This document shows, piece by piece, positions 39,188-47,062 of a stretch of DNA of 52,312 bases. The notes beneath the pieces are model-generated. The model did no database searches. It worked only from the letters and a program-made list of their open reading frames with translations, and was not told the origin of the DNA. Origin of the DNA: Caldifarciminota bacterium UBA5631 (GTDB taxonomy: Bacteria > Hydrothermota > Hydrothermia > UBA1063). The DNA lies in NCBI GenBank assembly GCA_002421425.1, contig DIJZ01000001.1, forward strand, positions 1 through 52,312, written 5' to 3'. The position numbers and the translations under genes were made by a program. The stretch's first letter is position 1. Every line of letters begins with the position of its first letter.

Positions 39188-39988
39188 TTACAATATCTCT
39201 TTCCGTTCAAATAGGACTACAGCAATCCCGAGGACTATAATCCCATAAAGGATGCCGTAAATAACTGAGAAAATAAGAAACACTGGATTTATCCCAACAT
39301 TGTAAATGAAATTTGTCTTAACATCAAAGAGGGCAAGATTAGGGAAAAGATAGCGTGCTACACTTATTACAACCTTTGAAAATACTGGCATCTGCATTCC
39401 CATTCGGGTTCTTATAAATTCTACAACTTCGTCCATCGTATGACCCACAATGTAAACTCCAACGACGCCAAACATCGAGATTATGGCACGGGAGGTCAAA
39501 GAGATAAATAAAAGGGCAAAAGCCACAAGGATCTGAATTTCAACAAGTAAAAAAATACCGTAAAGGAAATAATAACCCACATAGAACGGGGCATCGGGCT
39601 TCACCTTCGAAAAGTAATCTATAAACGGAAAAAGCAACAACAGAACAAGATAAATCAAAAAGGCTGAAAAGGCCCAAAATCCCACAAATCTTCCTACAAC
39701 ATAGTCCTTCCGTTTAATGGGAAGGGAAATCACATATTGTAGGGTTTTCCTTTCGAGGTCAGTTTGAATCAATCCGAGAATCAGAAATAGCATAAGCACC
39801 AAAACAACAAAGTTGGCAAAGGAAAGGGCAAATCCTGTTAATATTCTTGGAATTTCAAACATAGTAAAACTGTAAAGAACGGGCATCCCGATCATCGCGA
39901 GCAGAAGAAGCACAAGGATTATGTAAAAACTTCTCTCTCTAAGAGCCTGCTTAAAAGTTATTTTGGCAATTTCAAGGGCTCTTTTCAT
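39188..39988 (-). CDS. ABC-2 type permease linked to pilus genes (PilI-like)
   Basis: 266 residues with six membrane helices; the start ALEIAKITFKQALRERSFYIILVLLLLAM and the DLERKTLQYVISLPIKRKDYVVGRF loop are typical of ABC-2 export permeases (NosY/PilI type). The start overlaps the ATPase gene by 17 bases. In Myxococcus xanthus pilH (ATPase) and pilI (permease) sit directly after pilA and are needed for pili; the same order here suggests PilI. That assignment rests on position, not on alignment. Confidence 0.85.
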   Translation of the reverse strand: MKRALEIAKITFKQALRERSFYIILVLLLLAMIGMPVLYSFTMFEIPRILTGFALSFANFVVLVLMLFLILGLIQTDLERKTLQYVISLPIKRKDYVVGRFVGFWAFSAFLIYLVLLLLFPFIDYFSKVKPDAPFYVGYYFLYGIFLLVEIQILVAFALLFISLTSRAIISMFGVVGVYIVGHTMDEVVEFIRTRMGMQMPVFSKVVISVARYLFPNLALFDVKTNFIYNVGINPVFLIFSVIYGILYGIIVLGIAVVLFERKEIL

Positions 39989-40709
39989 ATTCCTCTAAGG
40001 TTTTTATAAATTCCTTTTCCAGATTTTCCACTTCTTTTGTCTCGATAAACTTTAAAATCTTTCCTTTATGGATGATACAAACCCTATCGCAGATCTTCTC
40101 AATGTCTTCAAGGATGTGAGAGGTAAAAAATATGGTGGCGCCCTTATCTAACGCCTCAGAAATTAAATCCCTCGCCATCTTTCTTCCAAGGGGATCAAGG
40201 CCATTTAAAGGTTCGTCAAGAATTATAAGCTCTGGATTACCTATGAACGCCTGGGCAAGGCCAAGCCTCTGGATCATCCCCCGGGAATATTTTTTAACGA
40301 GTTTTCCACCTTCCTTTTCAAGGCCCACCTTACAGAGCCACTTTTCTATTTCTTCTCTCAAACTTCTACCCGTTAACCCCCTGAGCCTTCCAACCCACTC
40401 AAGGAGTTCATAGGCCTTCAAATTCTCGTAAAAATTAGGGTTCTCTGGCAAGTAAGACAGCCTTTTTTTCACTTCTTCTTCAAAGGACGACTTTCCAAAG
40501 ACTCTTACCTCTCCACTATCGGGAAAGATAAGACCAAGTATAATTTTAATTGTGGTGCTTTTGCCTGCACCATTTAAACCTATAAGGCCGAAGGATTTGT
40601 TTCTTTCCAGCTCAAAGGAAATACCATCAAGCGCTTTAAAGGGCTTTTCAAAGAGTTCCCCTTTATAGGTCTTGTAAACTTCTTTAAGTTCAAGAACTTT
40701 ATCTTGCAT
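39972..40709 (-). CDS. ABC transporter ATPase linked to pilus genes (PilH-like)
   Basis: 245 residues. Walker A GLNGAGKST (near residue 40), signature YSRGMIQRLGLAQA, Walker B LIILDEPLNGLDPLG and the H-loop FTSHILED. It belongs to the CcmA/NatA group that pairs with ABC-2 permeases, encoded next. ATG at 40709 is chosen because it starts the domain (MQDKVLELKEVYKTY); an in-frame TTG at 40724 would add 5 residues. It overlaps the second pilin gene by 11 bases. Substrate unknown; a role in pilus assembly is inferred from synteny with Myxococcus pilH. Confidence 0.9.
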   Translation of the reverse strand: MQDKVLELKEVYKTYKGELFEKPFKALDGISFELERNKSFGLIGLNGAGKSTTIKIILGLIFPDSGEVRVFGKSSFEEEVKKRLSYLPENPNFYENLKAYELLEWVGRLRGLTGRSLREEIEKWLCKVGLEKEGGKLVKKYSRGMIQRLGLAQAFIGNPELIILDEPLNGLDPLGRKMARDLISEALDKGATIFFTSHILEDIEKICDRVCIIHKGKILKFIETKEVENLEKEFIKTLEEYEKSP

Positions 40710-41202
40710 TCCAGCTATCGTCAAAATCCAGAGTCCCTACGTGGGGTTCAGGTACTGCTACATCATCTATATGCCCCACGTAACTTCGATTTTTCTTGTA
40801 GTATAGAAGTGGACTATCCGAATCTATCCCATAGTAAGAATCACCGCCAATATGCTTAGCTATGGCAGTATAGGTTATACGTTCAGTATTGGTTCTATAT
40901 CCAATGTAAACTTTAGTACTGGTAAGAAAGCTTACGCTATCATCGGGAGCATCTGGAAGTATAAAAACTACCTGACCCGTTAACATATTTCTCTGGATAA
41001 AAGGATAATGTTGATGTCCTGCATAGACAAGTTCCAGAAAGGTTCTGAAGTTTGCGATATCAGCTTCGGCAGTGGAATTAAAGGCTTTGATTCGGGAATT
41101 CCAATAGTAGGGTACTGCAATGGCTGCAAGAATCGCCATTACGGAGATTACAACAAGGAGCTCAATTAATGTAAAGGCTTTCCTAAAATTTTTCCTAAAC
41201 AT
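40699..41202 (-). CDS. Type IV pilin-like protein, paralogue of the major pilin
   Basis: 167 residues. Prepilin peptide MFRKNFRKA then FTLIELLVVISVMAILAAIAVPYYWNSR, with Glu5 of the mature protein. Cleavage would be A/F rather than the usual G/F (PilD prefers Gly at -1), a notable difference from the neighbour. The rest aligns end to end with the upstream pilin: AFNSTAEADI, HQHYP at 54-58, then TYTAIAKHIGGDSYYGIDSD against TYTMATHHTQGDTGFGADSD. It is an ancient tandem duplicate of equal length. ATG at 41202 lies right after a hairpin/T-run; in-frame ATGs at 41211 and 41235 fall in that hairpin. It may be a minor pilin. Confidence 0.87.
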   Translation of the reverse strand: MFRKNFRKAFTLIELLVVISVMAILAAIAVPYYWNSRIKAFNSTAEADIANFRTFLELVYAGHQHYPFIQRNMLTGQVVFILPDAPDDSVSFLTSTKVYIGYRTNTERITYTAIAKHIGGDSYYGIDSDSPLLYYKKNRSYVGHIDDVAVPEPHVGTLDFDDSWNAR

Positions 41203-41235
41203 AAAAAACATTGGGGGTCCCGAAAGGACCCCCAA
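41203..41235 (-). terminator. Terminator/attenuator between the two pilin genes
   Basis: Minus strand: TTGGGGGTCC, loop TTTCG, GGACCCCCAA (a perfect 10-bp stem spanning 41235-41211), then TGTTTTTT. The ATG of the second pilin follows at once, so most transcripts from the pilin promoter should stop here. Confidence 0.88.
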
Positions 41236-41255
41236 AATGAAAACTACTTGCGTCT

Positions 41256-41759
41256 TTACTGAAGTGTCCAGCTTCCTACGCCTGTGAAATCATCCTGTTG
41301 TGGGACAGATGCAGGCGGAACAATAGCGCCTGGAAAATCGGTACCTATGAAAGCCCTGTCTCTCCAGTAGAAGATACCCTGTACGTCAGAATCTGCACCA
41401 AAGCCTGTATCACCCTGGGTATGATGAGTGGCCATTGTATAAGAAGTGTTCGTGGCATCGGTATTAGCCTGGAAGAAAACCGTAGTTGATAAATTAAAAG
41501 TATCGACTGCATTCGCGGGACCACCTGACCAAACAACGGCAATTTGCCCAGAATCCGGACCTACAGCATCAGGATAATGCTGCCAATCTGCAAAAAACGC
41601 TTCATAAGTTGTTCTTACATTTCTTAAATCACTTTCTGCAGACCCGTTGTAGGCTCTGACTCTGTATCTTGCGAACTGTGGTATGGCTATGGCAGCCAGG
41701 ATCGCTATGATAGCGATCACAATGAGGAGCTCTATTAGTGTGAAGCCTTTACGCCTCAT
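41256..41759 (-). CDS. pilA: Type IV major pilin
   Basis: 167 residues. Short leader MRRKG cut before FTLIELLIVIAIIAILAAIA, with Glu5. The mature N-terminal 58 residues resemble the short Geobacter pilin: PQF at 22-24, Tyr27, YN at 32-33, SDLRN at 38-42, Phe51 and Tyr57 in the same places. A beta-rich C-terminal domain of about 100 residues follows in the same chain. The gene has a sigma-54 promoter, a strong GGGAGG site and a terminator after it, fitting a highly expressed, PilR-controlled major subunit. It is assembled by PilB/C/T and cut by PilD encoded nearby. Confidence 0.93.
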   Translation of the reverse strand: MRRKGFTLIELLIVIAIIAILAAIAIPQFARYRVRAYNGSAESDLRNVRTTYEAFFADWQHYPDAVGPDSGQIAVVWSGGPANAVDTFNLSTTVFFQANTDATNTSYTMATHHTQGDTGFGADSDVQGIFYWRDRAFIGTDFPGAIVPPASVPQQDDFTGVGSWTLQ

Positions 41760-41796
41760 TTTTACACCTCCCGTTTAAGGTTTGTTAAATACGTTA

Positions 41797-41814
41797 CTGC
41801 AAAATTCGTGCCAA
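41797..41814 (-). promoter_or_regulatory. Sigma-54 promoter of the major pilin gene
   Basis: Minus strand: TTGGCACGAATTTTGCAG, matching TGGCACG-N4-TTGCW exactly, with 10 bases between the GG and GC elements. The expected start is near 41787, about 28 bases before the ATG. Confidence 0.92.
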
Positions 41815-41856
41815 AATCAAAGCTCTTATGATACAATAATTTCCATAAATCTTGGC

Positions 41857-41890
41857 TTTGCATTCTGCGAAAGGTTTTGCATTCTGCAAA
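41857..41890 (-). promoter_or_regulatory. Two PilR-type enhancer sites upstream of the pilin promoter
   Basis: Two copies of a 15-base dyad (plus strand TTTGCATTCTGCGAA at 41857-41871 and TTTGCATTCTGCAAA at 41876-41890), 19 bases apart, at about -70 to -103 from the predicted start. The second is a perfect TTTGCA-N3-TGCAAA palindrome. Position and symmetry fit binding sites for the Fis-type DNA-binding domain of the NtrC-family regulator encoded directly upstream. Confidence 0.8.
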
Positions 41891-41906
41891 TAAAAGTAAT
41901 AGTTTT

Positions 41907-43250
41907 CTAAAGATTGTCTTTTTTCGAATACACATCCATTGCTTTTAGCTTCCGGTATAGGGTTGAAAGATCAATGCCAAGGATTTCAGAAGCCTTCTTC
42001 TTATCGTAAGCTGTTAGTTTCAAAACCTCCTTAATGTATTCCTCTTCAACTTCCCTGAGGCTCTTGAAATGTTTCTCTGGCGCACGTAAAGACACTGCCC
42101 TCAAATCAAGCTCTTCTACTGTCGCTCCTTCCTCTGTGTTTATAACCAGTTGTTCCACCATATGTTCCAGTTCCCTTACATTTCCTGGCCAATCATAACT
42201 TTCAAGGCTTCGGAGAACTTCTTCCTTCACCTTCAGCTTTTTACCGTACTTCTTTGAATAACGATTCAGGAAATAGTTGAAAAGTATCTCAATGTCCTCT
42301 TTCCGCTCTCGTAAAGGTGGAATTTCAATGCTCACTACATTCAACCTGTAATAAAGGTCTTCTCTAAACTTACCTTCATTCACTAGACTTTTTAGATCAC
42401 GATTCGTAGCAGTCAGGATTCTGACATCCACCTTTTCTTCTTTCGTTCCACCCAATGGTGTCACTACTTTGTGGTCCAGTACTCTCAGAAGTTTTGCCTG
42501 TAACCTTGGCGAAGCCTCGGAAATTTCATCAAGAAATATAGTCCCACCTTCTGCAACTTTAAAAAGGCCTGGGTAGTCTGAGTATGCTCCGGTGAAGGCA
42601 CCTTTCTTGTAACCGAAAAGTTCACTCTCTACAAGTTCCTCAGGCATCGCTGCCATATTAATGGCAACAAAAGCCTTATCCTTCCTGGGCGAATTATAGT
42701 GGATTGCCCTTGCCACAAGTTCCTTACCAGTTCCTGTCTCGCCGTAAATTATACAGGTGGTATCAAAGGGCGAAATTTTTTTGATTTTTTCGAGAACTTC
42801 CTGCAGGGCCTGTGATTTGCCTATAATCTCGTATTCTTTAAGAAAATCCAGCTCCTCTTTCAACTTAATATTTTCTTCCTTCAAAGCCAGGAATTTCTCT
42901 GCTCTGGCAAGGGCTGATTCCATTTCCTGCATTTTAAAAGGCTTCACGAGAAAATCGTCGGCCTTTCTCCGCATCGCCTCAATTACAGATTCCATTGTAC
43001 CGTAAGCTGTAATTATAATCGTATAGATATTTGGGTCGCTCTTCTTTATAGCACTTAGTAGGTCCATTCCCGAAATCTGCGGCATTCTAAGGTCTATAAT
43101 AGCCAGATGAGGAGCGATATCACCGAGGGCTTTGAGAGCTTCTGCTGGGTCCTCAAAAGGAAAAACCTGATAACCAGAAGAGGCTAGAAACTTGGTCAAG
43201 CTTGCAAGAATACCCCTATCATCATCAACTACAATTACCTTATACGCCAT
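41907..43250 (-). CDS. pilR: NtrC-family response regulator PilR
   Basis: 447 residues. Receiver domain (1-120) with acidic pocket DDD and phospho-acceptor in LAIIDLRMPQ; sigma-54 AAA+ domain (about 135-370) with Walker A GETGTGKE, GAFTGA (YKKGAFTGAYSD) that touches sigma-54, and Walker B GGTIFLDEI; Fis-type helix-turn-helix at the end (EYIKEVLKLTAYDKKKASEILGIDLSTLYRKL). ATG at 43250 starts the receiver; an in-frame start 8 codons earlier lacks support. It overlaps pilS by 11 bases and lies just upstream of pilA, whose sigma-54 promoter it presumably activates. Confidence 0.94.
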   Translation of the reverse strand: MAYKVIVVDDDRGILASLTKFLASSGYQVFPFEDPAEALKALGDIAPHLAIIDLRMPQISGMDLLSAIKKSDPNIYTIIITAYGTMESVIEAMRRKADDFLVKPFKMQEMESALARAEKFLALKEENIKLKEELDFLKEYEIIGKSQALQEVLEKIKKISPFDTTCIIYGETGTGKELVARAIHYNSPRKDKAFVAINMAAMPEELVESELFGYKKGAFTGAYSDYPGLFKVAEGGTIFLDEISEASPRLQAKLLRVLDHKVVTPLGGTKEEKVDVRILTATNRDLKSLVNEGKFREDLYYRLNVVSIEIPPLRERKEDIEILFNYFLNRYSKKYGKKLKVKEEVLRSLESYDWPGNVRELEHMVEQLVINTEEGATVEELDLRAVSLRAPEKHFKSLREVEEEYIKEVLKLTAYDKKKASEILGIDLSTLYRKLKAMDVYSKKDNL

Positions 43251-44766
43251 ATGTAGAAAACTCCAGAACAACATCCGTACCTTTATCTTTAACAGAGAAT
43301 ATCTTCAAATTTCCTCCATGAACTTTCATAATTCTATCGCATACTGCAAGGCCAAACCCCGTTCCTTCTTTTCTATTTGAGAAGAATAGTTCTTTTGCCC
43401 TTTTCGTAGTCTCCCGATCCATTCCCTCCCCGTAATCCCTTACAATAATGGAAAAACCGGGAGCCATGTAGCGTGCTCCATCTATAAGGATAAATTCTTC
43501 ACCCGGCTTAAGAAGATTAACCTCTATTAAACCCCTCGTACGAGCCTCGAGACTATTTCTGAAGAGGTTTGAGAAAAGCTCTTCCATTCTTACAGGGTCT
43601 AACTTTAATTTGAAATCCTCAGGGATAGAATTCTTCAAATCCACTTTTTCGGTGAACAATTTGATAGTGTTAAGAAATACCTTTTCAACAAGTCCATGTA
43701 ATTCAACTTCTTCCATTACAACCTCAGGGATTTTTGCATAATGCAAAAATCTGTTTACTATCTGGGATAGTCTCTCGGCATCATAAAGAACACTGCGCAA
43801 AAACTCGTCATCGGGATTTACTCTCCTCGAAAGCAGGAGCTCCATAGCCATATTGATTGCCTGGACAGGATTTCTAATTTCATGGGCGAGGTTCCCCGCC
43901 AGTTCTCCAAGGAATGCAAGTTTCTCCAGTTCTTTTCTCTCATCTTCGAGTCTTTTGACTTCTGTGAGATCCTGAAATACGACGGTTTTCGTGCCATCTT
44001 CAAGAACTTTCTGAGAGTATCCCAGAATTCTATCACCAATCTTAATCTCGCTTCTCACAGACCCCTGCGCTGAAGGCAAAATTCTCAGAAACTCCTCAAG
44101 CTCTTGTCCCTTAAGCAGCTCAGTGGCACTGCGGTTAGAGAATAGCACTCTATTATCTGGTGAGATTGTAAGAATTCCGCTGGGAACGGTGTTCAAGACT
44201 TCTTCACTGGAGAGTTTGAACTTCAGAAAATCCCTTTCCTGCCTTCTGATAATCCCACTGAAGTAGGCTGTTGCAGCTGTGAAAAAGGCAAAAACTACCA
44301 TATACACTAAAAAATATGTAAGGTTCTTCGTAAGAGGAGAGGGGAAAAGGGTGAAATACTCACCGGGCAGGCGGTATTCAAACTGTGTAAGTCCATAAAC
44401 CAAAATTAAAGCAACAGCAGACTGAATGATTCCACCACGGACACCCTGGAAATATACAGCAAAAGCTACAGGTAATACAAAAAGGTACGGTATTCTTGAA
44501 TCAATGCCCCCCGTGGCAATGGACATCACCGCAACCACAATGTCAAAGGCTATTACTGAAACCCAGAAAGAAACAGCAGGTCTTCTGGAAAGAAGTAGTA
44601 TTAGCAGCAAATTCAGAAACACTGTAAAGAATGCGATGACAACGAAAAGACTAATAATCCTGTAAGCCTGAATTTCACGAAGATACAGAAAAGCAATAAT
44701 TGCTACGAAAAGAACTATAAAGGAATTAACTCCAAGAAAATACCGGAGTTCTTTCTTATTAAGCAA
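43240..44766 (-). CDS. pilS: Membrane sensor histidine kinase PilS
   Basis: 508 residues. About six membrane helices in the first 190 residues, then a PAS-like domain (EEVLNTVPSGILTISPDNRVLFSNRSA), the HisKA box GNLAHEIRNPVQAINMAMELL (His near residue 295), and HATPase motifs RDYGEGMDRE and GTGFGLAVCDRIM. In Pseudomonas PilS senses pilin in the membrane and controls PilR. It starts with TTG one base after the pilC stop and has no clear ribosome site, so it depends on read-through or coupling. The start codon is the least certain point. Confidence 0.92.
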   Translation of the reverse strand: MLNKKELRYFLGVNSFIVLFVAIIAFLYLREIQAYRIISLFVVIAFFTVFLNLLLILLLSRRPAVSFWVSVIAFDIVVAVMSIATGGIDSRIPYLFVLPVAFAVYFQGVRGGIIQSAVALILVYGLTQFEYRLPGEYFTLFPSPLTKNLTYFLVYMVVFAFFTAATAYFSGIIRRQERDFLKFKLSSEEVLNTVPSGILTISPDNRVLFSNRSATELLKGQELEEFLRILPSAQGSVRSEIKIGDRILGYSQKVLEDGTKTVVFQDLTEVKRLEDERKELEKLAFLGELAGNLAHEIRNPVQAINMAMELLLSRRVNPDDEFLRSVLYDAERLSQIVNRFLHYAKIPEVVMEEVELHGLVEKVFLNTIKLFTEKVDLKNSIPEDFKLKLDPVRMEELFSNLFRNSLEARTRGLIEVNLLKPGEEFILIDGARYMAPGFSIIVRDYGEGMDRETTKRAKELFFSNRKEGTGFGLAVCDRIMKVHGGNLKIFSVKDKGTDVVLEFSTYGV

Positions 44767-44767
44767 T

Positions 44768-45967
44768 TTATTTTATTGTACCAGCAAGCCCAAAAATTGG
44801 CAGGTACATTGAAATCAGTATTCCACCTACGAATACGCCAATTATAACAATCATAATTGGCTCAAGCACCGATGCCAAAGTAGCGACGGTGGTGTCCACT
44901 TCATCATCATAAAAGTCTGCAATTTTTGTTAACATATCACCAAGACGACCACTCTCCTCACCAACGGAAATAAGATGAACCACAATAGGCGGAAATAGTC
45001 CTAGTTCCTGTATCGGCCTTGTTATGGTCTCACCTCCACTAATCTTCTGGGAGACGGACTCCAGCCCTTTCTCAATAACCTTGTTTCCTGACGCCTTTCC
45101 AGTAATCTTGAGGCTCTGGATAAGTTCAACGCCGCTGGTTATCAATATTGAGAGAGTCCTTGAAAAGCGGGCGATGGCAACTTTCTTGATCAGGGGTCCA
45201 AAGACGATTATTCGCATCATAAAATTATCCACTATGTACTTCCCTCGGTCGGTCTTTCTAAATCTGTTAAAAAATATGATGAAAAGGATAATTGCTGCTA
45301 CTATTATCAGTATATATCTCTGGAAAAAGTGACTGATACCTATCACAAAAAGTGTGGGTCCAGGAAGTTTTGCCCCAACTTCTTCATACATCTTTGCAAA
45401 GGATGGTATAACGAAAAGTAATAATGCAGATGTAACCGCAATCAAGACCAGAAATACCACTGCGGGATAGGCAGCGGCAGAAACAACCTTTCTCTGAATT
45501 GAATCCATCTTCTCATAGAAGATCGCCGCTTGTTTTAGGGTATTGACAAGCTGGCCCGATTGCTCACCTACCGTTACCATCTGTATGATAAGTTCAGGGA
45601 AAATCTGCGGCTGCTCTTTGAGTGCTTCACCGAGGCTTTTACCACCTTCAACTTCATGCTTTACCTTCAAAATGGCATCCTTCAGTTTTTTCTTCTGTGT
45701 CTGCTCCGAAAGGATTTCTAATGCCCTGGTTAGAGAAACGCCAGCTTCTATCATAACAGCAAACTGCCTTGAGAAAATTGCAAGGTCCTTCGCCCCGGGC
45801 TTCCCCCCAAAAGGCAATCTAATTCCTCTTTTCTCTTCCTCGACTTTCACTACGCCAAGGCCCAGGGTTCTGAGTCTTGCAACCACTTCATCACTGGTTT
45901 TTGCAGCTACAACACCCGTCCTGATTCTGCCCTCCTTGTCTTTCGCAGTGTACATAAACCGGGCCAT
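44768..45967 (-). CDS. pilC: Type IV pilus inner-membrane platform protein
   Basis: 399 residues, the family's usual length. Contains two GspF domains with three membrane helices: FSRQFAVMIEAGVSLTRALEIL and MVTVGEQSGQLVNTL in the first half; RFSRTLSILITSGVELIQSL, SVGEESGRLGDML and EPIMIVIIGVFVGGILISMYLPIFGL in the second. It anchors the PilB and PilT motors. AGGAGG precedes the ATG. Part of the pilB-pilT-pilC-pilS-pilR run. Confidence 0.96.
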   Translation of the reverse strand: MARFMYTAKDKEGRIRTGVVAAKTSDEVVARLRTLGLGVVKVEEEKRGIRLPFGGKPGAKDLAIFSRQFAVMIEAGVSLTRALEILSEQTQKKKLKDAILKVKHEVEGGKSLGEALKEQPQIFPELIIQMVTVGEQSGQLVNTLKQAAIFYEKMDSIQRKVVSAAAYPAVVFLVLIAVTSALLLFVIPSFAKMYEEVGAKLPGPTLFVIGISHFFQRYILIIVAAIILFIIFFNRFRKTDRGKYIVDNFMMRIIVFGPLIKKVAIARFSRTLSILITSGVELIQSLKITGKASGNKVIEKGLESVSQKISGGETITRPIQELGLFPPIVVHLISVGEESGRLGDMLTKIADFYDDEVDTTVATLASVLEPIMIVIIGVFVGGILISMYLPIFGLAGTIK

Positions 45968-45979
45968 AAAAACCTCCTT

Positions 45980-47059
45980 TTATCTTCCTTTTGGTGCCAT
46001 ACTTACCATCTTCTTCAATTCGTCTGGCCTTGGGGAAGCCACTAAAGCGGTTTGCAATGCAATTAATCCCTGCATGAAAAGGTTTGCAAGGGACATGTTC
46101 ATCGTCTGCATTCCGAAAGCCTGGCTGGACTGCATTACACTGTACATTTCGTGTACTCTGGACTCACGAACCAGGGTCTGAACAGCAGGAGTCGCCAGAA
46201 GCACTTCGGTAGCAAGTACCATACCCTTTCCACCAGCCTTAGGCAGAAGCTTCTGGGAAATCACGGCCTCCAAAACGCTGGCCAGCTGCACCCTTACCTG
46301 ATCTTGCTGGTATGGCGGAAAAACATCGATGATACGGTTAATAGACTCAATAGCGGTCCCAGTATGTAGAGTTGCTAAGACCAGGTGTCCGGTTTCAGCA
46401 GCAATTAGAGCAGACTGGATGGTTTCTAAGTCCCTCATCTCACCCACCATAATTACGTCAGGATCCTGTCTTAAAACGAATTTAAGGGCAGTCGCAAAAG
46501 CTTTTGTATCCTGACCGACCTCCCTCTGAGCGATAATAGATTTCTTATTCCTGTGGAGATATTCAATTGGGTCCTCAAGGGTCACAATGTGAGCCGCCCT
46601 CATTTGATTAATTCTATCAATTAAAGCTGCCAGCGACGTTGATTTACCACTTCCCGTTGGTCCAGTGACAAGAATCAACCCCTTATCTTTTTCTACAAGA
46701 GAATGAACAACTGGTGGTAACCCGAGAGTCTCTATCGGGGGAATTTTGAATGGAATCCTTCTTATGGCGCAGGCAACCGTACCTCTCTGGAAAAAGGCAT
46801 TGCACCTGAACCTTGAAAGTCCCTCGATGGAAACTGCAAAGTCCAGTTCAAGTTCATTTTCTAACCTCGCCCTCTGAGTTTCAGAAAGTAAACTGTACAC
46901 GAGGTTTTTAACATCAAGGGGCGACAGGACCTTGTACCCGGAGGGAACCAGCATTTTGTCAATACGAAAATACGGCTCAGCTCCGGCTGTTAAATGCAGG
47001 TCCGTTGCATTTTTCCTGACCATTTCTTCCAGTAATTCTCTAATCGTTAATTCGGGCAT
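45980..47059 (-). CDS. pilT: Pilus retraction ATPase
   Basis: 359 residues. Hexameric ATPase that retracts pili. Seen: N-terminal ATDLHLTAGAEPYFRID, Walker A GPTGSGKSTSLAALIDRI (near residue 131), the Asp box VTLEDPIEYLHRNKKS and Walker B/His box DVIMVGEMRDLETIQSALIAAETGHLVLATLHT. The family's C-terminal AIRNLIRE motif is diverged here (TPAVQTLVRESRVHEM). GGAGGG precedes the ATG. A retraction motor implies dynamic pili (twitching or DNA uptake). Confidence 0.95.
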   Translation of the reverse strand: MPELTIRELLEEMVRKNATDLHLTAGAEPYFRIDKMLVPSGYKVLSPLDVKNLVYSLLSETQRARLENELELDFAVSIEGLSRFRCNAFFQRGTVACAIRRIPFKIPPIETLGLPPVVHSLVEKDKGLILVTGPTGSGKSTSLAALIDRINQMRAAHIVTLEDPIEYLHRNKKSIIAQREVGQDTKAFATALKFVLRQDPDVIMVGEMRDLETIQSALIAAETGHLVLATLHTGTAIESINRIIDVFPPYQQDQVRVQLASVLEAVISQKLLPKAGGKGMVLATEVLLATPAVQTLVRESRVHEMYSVMQSSQAFGMQTMNMSLANLFMQGLIALQTALVASPRPDELKKMVSMAPKGR

Positions 47060-47062
47060 AAA

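Noticed and set aside
45543..46181. 212-codon open frame on the plus strand
   Set aside because: Opposite to pilC and pilT, both of which are unmistakable; the translated product has no sensible domain.
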